Positions 14,226-22,154 of a stretch of 40,805 bases of DNA are shown piece by piece. Every line of letters starts with the position of its first letter. The stretch's first letter is position 1. The DNA lies in NCBI GenBank assembly GCA_900763965.1, contig CAAFMG010000065.1:1-40805 (forward strand), given 5' to 3'. Both the position numbers and the translations under genes were made by a program. A model generated the notes under the pieces. The model searched no databases. It had not been told where the DNA came from and saw only the letters and a list, made by a program, of their open reading frames with translations. Origin of the DNA: an uncultured Oscillospiraceae bacterium. Lineage in GTDB: Bacteria; Bacillota; Clostridia; Oscillospirales; Oscillospiraceae.

Positions 14226-15821
14226 CTACAATTTCAGCATCCTTGCGATTTTTTCGCCCTTGGGCAGAAGCAGGCAGTCGCTGTAGGTGATGACCTTCAG
14301 ACGGACGGCCAGCACGCAGTACACTGCGGCACCGATGACAACGGGCAGGGCGCACAGGATCAGGCGGCTTCCCACACCCAGCCAGGTCAGACCGAACCAG
14401 CTGAGCCAGGCGAAAATGCCCATGAGGAGGGCTGCCAGGAAGGGCCGCACCAGGTTGCGCACCAGAGCCGGAGACTGGGCCAGCAGGCTGCGGATGGAGC
14501 AGATGTTCAAAATGCAGATGCACATATAGCACAGCAGAGTGCCGATGGGGGCGCCCAGAATGTGGATATAGGGGTTTCCGGTGAGGATATACACCGCTGC
14601 CAGCTTCAAAATACCGCCAAGGAACATATTCAGCACCGGACGCCCGGCACGGCCGTGGGCCTGCATAATGGCGGTGGTCACCAGCACCACGGCGTTGAAC
14701 ATGACGGAAAAGCCCAGAATGGTCATCAGCCGGGTGGCCAGCACCAGCTTTTCTCCGGAATAGCCTCCCAGCAGTGCGGTGATGGGCTGGGCCAGAGCGG
14801 CCAGGCCAAAGGCGCAGGGCATGGAGATCAGTCCGGTGATCCGGGCGGCGGATTCCTCTGTCTCCTTGGCACCCATATCATTGCACAGGGTCAGCTGGGC
14901 GGTGATGGCGGGAATGATGCTGACGGTGATGGGGGTGATGAAAGCACAGGGCATATTGAAGATGGTCTGGGTCATGTTGTAAATGCCCTTCATGGTGTCG
15001 GCAGTGCCCTGGGTGTAGCCCAGTCCCAGCAGCTGACCCATGTACAGCTTGGTTTCCAGCATGGTCAGGATCTGCAATCCGGCGCTGCCCACGGTAATGG
15101 GGATGGCGATGATCAGCAGTCCCTTGGCGGTCTGGCCCATGGTGGATACTTCCTCCCCGGTCACCGGCAGCTCCCGGAAGCTCTTGCGGAAGCAGCCGAA
15201 CAGGTAACCGGCAGACAGCAGACAGCTGGCGGTAACGCCCAGAATGGCACCGCCGGCGGCAAGAGGGATGCTGTTTGTCAGTTTCAGCAGACCCACGGCG
15301 GCTGCAATGCCCACGATCAGCTTGGTGGCGGCCTCCAGCACCTGAGAAATGGAGGTGGGGAGCATATTGCCCTGGCCCTGGAAGAAGCCACGGAAAATGC
15401 TCATCACGCAGATCAGCAGCACACAGGGGCCCAGACAGCCGATGGCGGCCCAGGCATCGGGCTGGCGCTGGAAGGCAGCCAGCTGGCGGCAGAAGACCGT
15501 CATCAGCAGACTGCCGGAAATGCCCAGACCCAGGAAGATTCCCCGGGCGGTGGCATACACCCGGCGCACCTGGTTGTAGTGCCCCAGGGAGGAGGCCTGG
15601 GAGATCATCCGGCTCATGGCCACCGGAAGACCGGCGGTGGAGATCATCAGCAGGACATTGTAAATTTCGTATGCGGTGTTGAAATAGCTGAATCCCTGTT
15701 CGCCGATAATGGCGTTGAGGGGGATCTTATACAGAGCGCCGATGACCTTGACAATGGCAGTGGCCAGGGCCAGCATGGCGGTTCCCTGTAAAAAGTTTTG
15801 CTGTTTTTGGGTATCAGACAT
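14226..15821 (-). CDS. Polysaccharide biosynthesis/MOP-superfamily flippase, SpoVB-like
   Basis: A 531-residue integral membrane protein with about 14 hydrophobic segments. The N-terminal part (FLQGTAMLALATAIVKVIGALYKIPL, then GFSYFNTAYEIYN and AGLPVAMSRMIS) is typical of the SpoVB/YkvU/MurJ branch of the MOP superfamily, which flips lipid-linked cell-wall or spore-cortex precursors. Other genes in the window show a sporulating host, which favours a SpoVB-type role, but a vegetative lipid II flippase is possible. ATG 15821 follows AAGGAG, which overlaps the stop of the upstream amidohydrolase gene. It is the last gene of the long recJ-to-flippase gene string. Confidence 0.85.
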   Translation of the reverse strand: MSDTQKQQNFLQGTAMLALATAIVKVIGALYKIPLNAIIGEQGFSYFNTAYEIYNVLLMISTAGLPVAMSRMISQASSLGHYNQVRRVYATARGIFLGLGISGSLLMTVFCRQLAAFQRQPDAWAAIGCLGPCVLLICVMSIFRGFFQGQGNMLPTSISQVLEAATKLIVGIAAAVGLLKLTNSIPLAAGGAILGVTASCLLSAGYLFGCFRKSFRELPVTGEEVSTMGQTAKGLLIIAIPITVGSAGLQILTMLETKLYMGQLLGLGYTQGTADTMKGIYNMTQTIFNMPCAFITPITVSIIPAITAQLTLCNDMGAKETEESAARITGLISMPCAFGLAALAQPITALLGGYSGEKLVLATRLMTILGFSVMFNAVVLVTTAIMQAHGRAGRPVLNMFLGGILKLAAVYILTGNPYIHILGAPIGTLLCYMCICILNICSIRSLLAQSPALVRNLVRPFLAALLMGIFAWLSWFGLTWLGVGSRLILCALPVVIGAAVYCVLAVRLKVITYSDCLLLPKGEKIARMLKL

Positions 15822-15830
15822 AGCGGCTCC

Positions 15831-17147
15831 TTATTTGGCCTCGTCAAACAGACGGGGGATGGCGTAGGTGGTCAGCTCCTCCACCACTTCCTTCAGGTCG
15901 ATGGTGGGGAATTGGCCGTTCTGATACAGGATCTTGCCCCGAACCATGGTCATGGCCACATCGCCGCCCTTGGCAGACCAGACCAGGCCGTTGAGTACAT
16001 TGTGGCAGGGGATCAGATGGGGGGCGGAGAAGTCCACCAGAGCAATGTCTGCATCCAGACCTTCTTCCAGCATACCGCACTGGGCGCTGCGGCCCTGGGC
16101 ACGGGCACCGGTGACGGTGGCCATCATCAGGGCAGCGGAGGCGGGCAGGGAGGAAGGATCCCCGGAGACGGCACGCTCGGCCATAGCGGCTCCCCGCATC
16201 ACTTCAAACAGATCCAGGTTGCCGCACTCCTGCACACCGCCGGTTCCCAGAGCCACATTCATACCCGCCTTGACACAGGCGGAGATGGGGGTGGTTTTCT
16301 GACCGCTTTTGGCGGAGGCCAGAGGGGTTGCCACGGCGGTGACCTTCTTCTTGCCCAGCAGCTTCCGCTCCTCCTCGTCCAGATAGGCACAGCCTGCGGC
16401 GGTGGTGGGAACGGCAAAGAGCCGGTGGCAGTACAGAAGCTCGCCGGGGCCCATGCCGGTGCGGTCCTGGCAGGAGTCCACCTCGGAAGGGGTCTCGGCC
16501 AGATGCAGCTGCATACCGATGCCCTTTTCGGCGGCGTAGGCAGCCAGGGCCTCCCAGAGCTTGTAGTTGCTGGTGTACTCGGCGTAGATACCGGCATCCA
16601 TGCGGATCCGACCGTTGTCATAGCCGTTCCACTTGTCCACCACCTTCACCAGCTCCTGGCACTGCTCATCGGTCTCGAAGTCAAAATCCTCGCTCTGGTC
16701 GATGAAGCGGTAGGTGGAGAAGCCCAGATTGGCCTTGATGCCGGATTCGGCCACCGCTTCCGCAGTGGCATTGGGGTAGTAGTACAGGTCGGACACGGAG
16801 GTGACACCGAAGCGCAGACACTCGGCAATGGACAGTAGGGCCGAGGCCTTGGCGCACCGGGAGTCCATTTTGGCCTCCTTTTGCAGCAGGGCTTCCAGGG
16901 CATCCGGGGCGGACAGATCGTCCGTCAGGCTTCTGAGAACTGCGGTGGCCAGATGGGTGTGGCAGTTAATAAGACCGGGAATGGCAACCATGCCGGTGCC
17001 GTCAATGATGGTCTTGGGCTGCTCCTTGGGGGGATGGGTCTTGATGGACTGGATCTTTCCGTCCTCAATGGCAATATATGCCCCGAACAGCACATCCATT
17101 CGGGAATTCATGGTAACTGCGGTTACATTTGCGATCAATGTATCCAA
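15831..17147 (-). CDS. Amidohydrolase-family protein (MtaD/SAH deaminase-like) with degenerate active site
   Basis: A 438-residue protein of the MtaD/TrzN branch of amidohydrolases. Members deaminate methylthioadenosine, S-adenosylhomocysteine or related compounds. The N-terminal metal motif CHTH (His63, His65) and HLAET (His215, Glu218) are kept. Two normally invariant positions are lost: the His of the AHC motif on strand 6 is Gly252 (AGCAYL), and the Asp of GTDG is Gly303 (GTGG). The nearby VAHCP pattern reads VATPL. The frame is intact and conserved elsewhere, so this may be a binding protein or an enzyme with altered chemistry rather than a decaying gene. Start is TTG 17147 with AAAGGAAG upstream; the first residues then match the family. 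Confidence 0.8.
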   Translation of the reverse strand: MDTLIANVTAVTMNSRMDVLFGAYIAIEDGKIQSIKTHPPKEQPKTIIDGTGMVAIPGLINCHTHLATAVLRSLTDDLSAPDALEALLQKEAKMDSRCAKASALLSIAECLRFGVTSVSDLYYYPNATAEAVAESGIKANLGFSTYRFIDQSEDFDFETDEQCQELVKVVDKWNGYDNGRIRMDAGIYAEYTSNYKLWEALAAYAAEKGIGMQLHLAETPSEVDSCQDRTGMGPGELLYCHRLFAVPTTAAGCAYLDEEERKLLGKKKVTAVATPLASAKSGQKTTPISACVKAGMNVALGTGGVQECGNLDLFEVMRGAAMAERAVSGDPSSLPASAALMMATVTGARAQGRSAQCGMLEEGLDADIALVDFSAPHLIPCHNVLNGLVWSAKGGDVAMTMVRGKILYQNGQFPTIDLKEVVEELTTYAIPRLFDEAK

Positions 17148-17183
17148 ATTGTGATTCTTCCTTTCCGAAGGGCCGACTGCCCG

Positions 17184-18602
17184 TTATAGCAATGCAAAAA
17201 GTTCTTCCTTTTGGGAAAGCACATCGTCGATCATCTGGATGTACTGCTCCGGGAATTTGGGGTTGTGGAACCGGCGCAGGCTGCCGTCGGGCAGATTCAC
17301 CTTGTTCATACCGCCGCCGCCCAGGGAGACGATGGTGTGCACTTCCTCCATCATATAGATGTTGTACAGGCAGTCCAGACCGTCCCGGCTCCAGCCCACG
17401 TTTTCAAAGGAGCCGGACATATACTTCTGGCGGTAGAGGTAGTAGGGCCGGTAGCCCAGACTCCGCAGACGGTGGTTGGCATAGGCCACCATCTGGGTCA
17501 CATCCTGAGCCGTGGGCAGGCTGCCCCGCTTTTCAAACAGATCCGCACCCTTTTTCAGTGCCAGGGTGTGAACGGTGATGTTGGCAGGATGCAAAGCGGC
17601 CACCTGATCCAAAGAGCCGCAGAAGCCCTCCACCGTATCTGCGGGCAGACCGGCAATCAGATCCATGTTGATGGCTTTGAATCCGGCATCCACGGCCTGC
17701 TCATAGGCACGCACCACATCGGCGGCGGTGTGGGGACGGCCGCAGGCACGAAGGACTTCGTCCACCATGGTCTGGGGATTGATGCTCATCCGGTCCGCGC
17801 CGTGGCTGGCGATGGTTTGCAGCTTTTGGGCATCCAGGGTGTCAGGGCGGCCTCCCTCCACGGTGAATTCCAAACACCGGGACAGGTCAAAATGCGCCCG
17901 GATGGCATCCAGAAGGGCGGCCATCTGCCGGGAGGAGAGGGTGGTGGGGGTGCCGCCGCCGATGTACAGGGAGCGCACCTTCCGCCCGGACTGGCGCAGC
18001 AGCCGGCCGGTTACGGCGATCTCCTGCATCAGCGCCTGGAGATAGGGCTCCAGAAGCTCGGTTTTTTTGCCTACGGTGCGGCTGACAAAGCTGCAATAGC
18101 TGCACCGGGTGGGGCAGAAGGGGATGCCCACATACAGGGACAGATCCTCCGGCTCCAGCAGGGAGGCGGCATGGACAGTGGCCATGGAGCAGTCCACAGC
18201 CAATTTGCGCCGATTCTCGGTGACATAGTAGACATCCTTCATCAGTTTTTCCGCAGAGCGGGGGGTGCCGCCCTCCATAAGATGCCGGGTGGTGAGCTTG
18301 GTGGGGCGCACCCCAGCCAGGGCACCCCAGGCAGGAGGTGCAGGCAGCAGCTGGACGGCAGCCAGATAGTAGCTCTGCTGCAGAATCCGGCGGCGCAGCC
18401 GCACCGTTTCCTCGCTGGCCTTCAGGCGGCGGCTGGCGGCGGCGGTTTTGCCGTTCAGGGTGATTTTGGCAGTGGCGGTGAGCCATACGGCACCCCGGTG
18501 CAGGCTGGAAACCGCATCCCCCTGGGTGCCCTCCGGGAACAGCGCCATTTGCAGCTGCTCTACGGGGTAACGGTCATCGTGACCGACAAGTGTCAGATTC
18601 AT
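17184..18602 (-). CDS. hemZ: Coproporphyrinogen III oxidase-like radical SAM protein HemZ
   Basis: A 472-residue HemZ-type protein. An N-terminal extension (about residues 1-150, with WGALAGVRPTKL) precedes a radical SAM domain whose cluster-binding cysteines are Cys163, Cys167 and Cys170 (CPTRCSYC); the GGGTPT motif and MDLIAGLP follow. HemZ is annotated as oxygen-independent coproporphyrinogen III dehydrogenase, but many such Clostridial proteins lack a surrounding haem pathway, as here, so the substrate is uncertain. It starts six bases after the MBL gene stop, with only a weak ribosome binding site, implying translational coupling. Confidence 0.88.
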   Translation of the reverse strand: MNLTLVGHDDRYPVEQLQMALFPEGTQGDAVSSLHRGAVWLTATAKITLNGKTAAASRRLKASEETVRLRRRILQQSYYLAAVQLLPAPPAWGALAGVRPTKLTTRHLMEGGTPRSAEKLMKDVYYVTENRRKLAVDCSMATVHAASLLEPEDLSLYVGIPFCPTRCSYCSFVSRTVGKKTELLEPYLQALMQEIAVTGRLLRQSGRKVRSLYIGGGTPTTLSSRQMAALLDAIRAHFDLSRCLEFTVEGGRPDTLDAQKLQTIASHGADRMSINPQTMVDEVLRACGRPHTAADVVRAYEQAVDAGFKAINMDLIAGLPADTVEGFCGSLDQVAALHPANITVHTLALKKGADLFEKRGSLPTAQDVTQMVAYANHRLRSLGYRPYYLYRQKYMSGSFENVGWSRDGLDCLYNIYMMEEVHTIVSLGGGGMNKVNLPDGSLRRFHNPKFPEQYIQMIDDVLSQKEELFALL

Positions 18603-18608
18603 GGGAGG

Positions 18609-19205
18609 TTACACTTTCTTCATAAAGGGATTATACTCCCGTTCCACAGCCAAAGTTGTCGCTCTGTTGTGGCCGGGGAGCACTTTGTAGTCCCCATCCA
18701 GGGCCTTCAGCCGTGCCAGGGACTTTAAGATGGCATCGGGATCGCCCCCGGCCAGGTCGGTGCGGCCGCAGGAGCCGCAGAACAGGGTGTCACCGGAGAA
18801 AATGGTGTCATCCACCATCAGGCAGACGCTTCCGGCGGTGTGACCGGGGGTGTGCATCACCCGGATGGTCAGACCTGCCATGTGCAGCACATCCCCATCG
18901 TCATAGTGGTCGGTGCAGTACAGGGGGCCTGCGGTGAGTTTCTCCGGCAGGGTCAGGTCGGCGGCGTGGAGATAGACCTTGCAGCCGGTTTTTTCTGCCA
19001 GCTCCCGGACAGCGCCCACATGGTCAAAATGGCCGTGGGTCAGCAAAATGGCTTCCAAGGTCAGGTCATTTTCCGCAAGGAATTTCAGCACCTTGTCGGC
19101 GTTTCCGCCGGGGTCAATGCAGACGCAGGTTTTGGAGGCTTCCTCCCGGATCAGGTAGCAGTTGACAAAGTAAATGCCAAGTTCCATGGCAGTGATCTTC
19201 AGCAT
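18609..19205 (-). CDS. MBL-fold metallo-hydrolase, glyoxalase II-like
   Basis: A 198-residue metallo-beta-lactamase-fold hydrolase. The metal motif THGHFDH is at residues 56-62, and further ligands are in HTPGHTAGSVCL, FSGDTLF and LPGHN. It resembles YqgX-type hydroxyacylglutathione hydrolase-like proteins; as most Clostridia lack glutathione the true thioester substrate is unknown. ATG 19205 follows AAGGAGAGAT. It sits between dtd and hemZ in a tight operon, a common arrangement in Firmicutes. Confidence 0.88.
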   Translation of the reverse strand: MLKITAMELGIYFVNCYLIREEASKTCVCIDPGGNADKVLKFLAENDLTLEAILLTHGHFDHVGAVRELAEKTGCKVYLHAADLTLPEKLTAGPLYCTDHYDDGDVLHMAGLTIRVMHTPGHTAGSVCLMVDDTIFSGDTLFCGSCGRTDLAGGDPDAILKSLARLKALDGDYKVLPGHNRATTLAVEREYNPFMKKV

Positions 19206-19219
19206 ATTGGGATCTCTCC

Positions 19220-19684
19220 TTATCTTCTGGGGGTGTCCATCAGCTGATCGGTATCCAGGATCAGGGTGATGGGGCCGTCATTGACGGATTCCACCTTCAT
19301 ATCGGCACCAAACCGGCCATGCTGGGGGGGATAGCCCAGCTCCTGGCAGATGGCCAGGAACCGCTCGTACATGGCGTTGCCCAGCTGGGGATCGGCAGCA
19401 TCGGTGAAGCTGGGGCGGCGGCCCTTGCGGCAGTTGCCGTAGAGGGTAAACTGGCTGACCACCATCACCTGGCCCTGAACGGCCTCCAGTCCCAGGTTCA
19501 TTTTTCCGTTTTCATCCTCAAAGATCCGCAGACCCAGGGCTTTTTCTGCCAGATACCGGCATTCCTTTTCGGTATCGTTGGGGCCTACCCCCAGCAGGAT
19601 CAGAAAGCCCTGACCGATCTTGCCCACCTGCTGGCCGTCAATGGTGACACAGGCAGAGGTTACTCTGGTTAAAATGGCACGCAT
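19220..19684 (-). CDS. dtd: D-aminoacyl-tRNA deacylase
   Basis: A 154-residue protein, the usual length for DTD, which hydrolyses D-amino acids (and glycine) mischarged on tRNA. Both active-site signatures are present: SQFTLYG (77-83) and the NDGPIT motif (136-141) carrying the Gly-Pro that enforces chirality. ATG 19684 follows CGAGGAG. It lies downstream of rel, as in many Firmicutes, separated by a small membrane protein gene. Confidence 0.96.
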   Translation of the reverse strand: MRAILTRVTSACVTIDGQQVGKIGQGFLILLGVGPNDTEKECRYLAEKALGLRIFEDENGKMNLGLEAVQGQVMVVSQFTLYGNCRKGRRPSFTDAADPQLGNAMYERFLAICQELGYPPQHGRFGADMKVESVNDGPITLILDTDQLMDTPRR

Positions 19685-19704
19685 GAATGATTCTCCTCGA
19701 TTTT

Positions 19705-19947
19705 TTATTCTTCGTTTTCTTCGTCTTCTTCGTCCTCGCCGCAGTCGCTGTTGTAATTTTCACAGCTGTAGTTGTTGCTGGCGACATTGACGTTCTTTCT
19801 GGGGCTGAGCAGCATACCGGTCACCAGACCGGCCAGGGTGCAGACGGCAAGCCCCAGCAGCAGCTCCCTCTGGTTGACAAGGATCCGGCGATCCAGAGAA
19901 GCCCAGGTTTTCTTCAGACAATTCCGGTTACAGTTTCGTTCCATCAT
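19705..19947 (-). CDS. Small single-pass membrane protein with acidic tail
   Basis: An 80-residue predicted protein between rel and dtd. It has a basic N-terminus with two cysteines, one transmembrane segment (about residues 29-46, LLLGLAVCTLAGLVTGMLL) followed by SPRK, a middle part rich in Asn, Ser and Tyr with two cysteines, and a strongly acidic C-terminus (11 of the last 13 residues are Asp or Glu). The start ATG 19947 has AGGAGG five bases upstream; a second ATG follows at once. The GMLLSPRK junction resembles YtxH-type proteins, but no family is claimed. It is co-transcribed with rel, ten bases behind its stop. Function unknown. Confidence 0.65.
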   Translation of the reverse strand: MMERNCNRNCLKKTWASLDRRILVNQRELLLGLAVCTLAGLVTGMLLSPRKNVNVASNNYSCENYNSDCGEDEEDEENEE

Positions 19948-19957
19948 CGGTTCCTCC

Positions 19958-22150
19958 TTAATTTTGGCCTCTGCGGGCACTGGTGACATATTTGATGTTC
20001 AGAAGCTTCTTGCGGATGACCTCCAGCTCCTGGACATTTTTGACTTCAAAGCGGACGGTGAACATACTTCTGCCGCCGGGCAGATCCCGGCCGGCCAGCT
20101 CCTTGACCCGGATGTGGGCGGCGGTCATGGTCTGGGCCACATCCAGCAGCAGCCCATCCCGGGTGATGCAGTCCAGCTCCAGGGTGGTGTCGAAGGGCTG
20201 GTCCTCCTGCATATCCCAGCGCACCCGCACCCAGCGGGCGGCCTGCTGGGGATCCTCCCGGTTCCGGGCGTTGGGGCAGTCGGCACGATGGATGCTGACA
20301 CCGAAGCCCTTGGTGATAAAGCCCACAATGGGATCTCCGGGGACGGGGGTGCAGCACCGGGCGAATTTGATCATGCAGGAGTCGATATCCTCCACGATGA
20401 CACCGTTGACGGCGTGGCGGTTCTGCTTGCCGGTTTCGGCTTCCGGGGTGATGCGCAGGGGCATCTGGGTGGTTTTCTCGGTGGCCTGGGTCTTGGCGGC
20501 CTTGTTCACGTCGTCCCGGATCCGGCCCACGGCCTTGGCAGCGGTGAGACCGCCGTAGCCGATGGCGGCATACATATCGTCCCAGTTGTCAAAGGACAGC
20601 TTTTTCAGCAGATGGGGCTCCAGATCCGGGTCGGTGATGGCAGTCAGGGACAGGCCGCAGCGGCGCATTTCTGCTTCAAAGGAGGATTTGCCGTGGACGA
20701 TGTTCTCCTCCCGCTTTTCCTTCTTGAACCACTGCTTGATCTTGGTGCGGGCCTGGTTGGATTTGCAGATGGACAGCCAGTCCCGGCTGGGGCCCTTGGC
20801 GGCCTTGGAGGTCAGCACCTCCACAATGTCGCCGTTGGTCAGGGGGGTGTCAATGTTGGCAATGCGGTTGTTGATCTTGGCACCGATCATGGCATTGCCC
20901 ACCCCGGAGTGGATGGCGTAGGCAAAGTCGATGGGGGTGGAGCCGTTGGGCAGGGAGACGATCCGGCCCTTGGGGGTAAAGACGAACACCTCGTCATCGA
21001 ACATATCAATTTTCAGGGACTGGACATATTCCTCAGCATCGGAGTCCTGCTGGCTTTCCAGCAGGCGGCGCACCCACTCAAAGTCCTTTTCACTGCCGTC
21101 GCCGGTGCCCTGCTTGTACTTCCAGTGGGCGGCGATACCGTACTCGGCAGTCTCATGCATTTTCCAGGTGCGGATCTGCACCTCAAAGGGGATGCCCTGG
21201 GAGCCGATGACGGTGGTGTGCAGGGACTGGTACATATTGGGCTTGGGGGTGGAGATATAGTCCTTGAACCGCCCGGGCACCAGGTTGAACAGGTCGTGGA
21301 TGTGACCCAGGACATTGTAGCAGTCGGGAATGGTATCCACAATGACCCGGAAGGCGTACAGATCATATAGTTCATCAATGGTCTTTCCCTGGGAGACCAT
21401 CTTGCGGTAGATGGAGAAAATGTGCTTGATCCGGCCGTAGGTGGTGTTGGGGATGCCCATCCGGGTGAGCCGGTCGGTGATGGTGTCCTGGATGGTCTGC
21501 ATGAAGGCGTTGGCTTCATCCTTGTTGGAATCCAGATAGTTCAGGATTCCGTTGTACTCTGCCGGGCACAGGTAGCGCAGGGAAAGGTCCTCCAGCTCCC
21601 ATTTGATCTTCTGCATACCCAAGCGGTGGGCCAGGGGGGCATAGATGTCCATGGTCTCCCGGCACTTGATGATCTGCTTGGCAGGGCTCTGGTACTGCAT
21701 GGTGCGCATATTGTGCAGGCGGTCAGCGATCTTGATGAGAACCACCCGGATGTCCTTGCTCATGGCCATGAACATCTTGCGCAGGTTTTCCATCTGGGCC
21801 TGCTCGGTGCTGGAGAAATTGGCCCGGGTCAGCTTGGTGACACCCTCCACCAGCTCGGCAACGGTGGCGCCGAAGACCTTTTCGATCTCCTCATGGGAGG
21901 TGTCGGTGTCCTCAATGCAGTCGTGGAGCAGGGCGGCCAGAACGGCATCCACATCCAGACCCATTTCCACCACGATCTCCGCAACCGCCAGGGGGTGGAT
22001 GATATAGGGGGAGCCGTCCTTGCGCTTCTGATACTGGTGCTTCTCATTGGCATAGGCAACGGCCTTGTCGATCAGATCCATGTCCGCTGCGGGCATGTGC
22101 TTGGTGACCGTGTCTTTCAGGGCAGCATAGTGTTCTTCAAAGGTTTCCAT
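19958..22150 (-). CDS. relA: Bifunctional (p)ppGpp synthetase/hydrolase, RelA/SpoT family
   Basis: A 730-residue stringent-response enzyme. The HD hydrolase domain comes first (His-Asp at 76-77 in LLHDCIEDTDTS), then the synthetase domain (DLYAFRVIVDT, MYQSLHTTVIG, FEVQIRTWKMHETAEYG), a TGS domain (VFTPKGRIVSLPNGSTPIDFAY, about 390-450), and a C-terminal zinc-finger/ACT part (ARCCTPVPGDPIVGFITKG; ACT about 655-725). Both catalytic halves look complete, so it should make and degrade (p)ppGpp. It starts five bases after recJ. The apt gene often found between recJ and rel is absent here. Confidence 0.96.
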   Translation of the reverse strand: METFEEHYAALKDTVTKHMPAADMDLIDKAVAYANEKHQYQKRKDGSPYIIHPLAVAEIVVEMGLDVDAVLAALLHDCIEDTDTSHEEIEKVFGATVAELVEGVTKLTRANFSSTEQAQMENLRKMFMAMSKDIRVVLIKIADRLHNMRTMQYQSPAKQIIKCRETMDIYAPLAHRLGMQKIKWELEDLSLRYLCPAEYNGILNYLDSNKDEANAFMQTIQDTITDRLTRMGIPNTTYGRIKHIFSIYRKMVSQGKTIDELYDLYAFRVIVDTIPDCYNVLGHIHDLFNLVPGRFKDYISTPKPNMYQSLHTTVIGSQGIPFEVQIRTWKMHETAEYGIAAHWKYKQGTGDGSEKDFEWVRRLLESQQDSDAEEYVQSLKIDMFDDEVFVFTPKGRIVSLPNGSTPIDFAYAIHSGVGNAMIGAKINNRIANIDTPLTNGDIVEVLTSKAAKGPSRDWLSICKSNQARTKIKQWFKKEKREENIVHGKSSFEAEMRRCGLSLTAITDPDLEPHLLKKLSFDNWDDMYAAIGYGGLTAAKAVGRIRDDVNKAAKTQATEKTTQMPLRITPEAETGKQNRHAVNGVIVEDIDSCMIKFARCCTPVPGDPIVGFITKGFGVSIHRADCPNARNREDPQQAARWVRVRWDMQEDQPFDTTLELDCITRDGLLLDVAQTMTAAHIRVKELAGRDLPGGRSMFTVRFEVKNVQELEVIRKKLLNIKYVTSARRGQN

Positions 22151-22154
22151 AACC

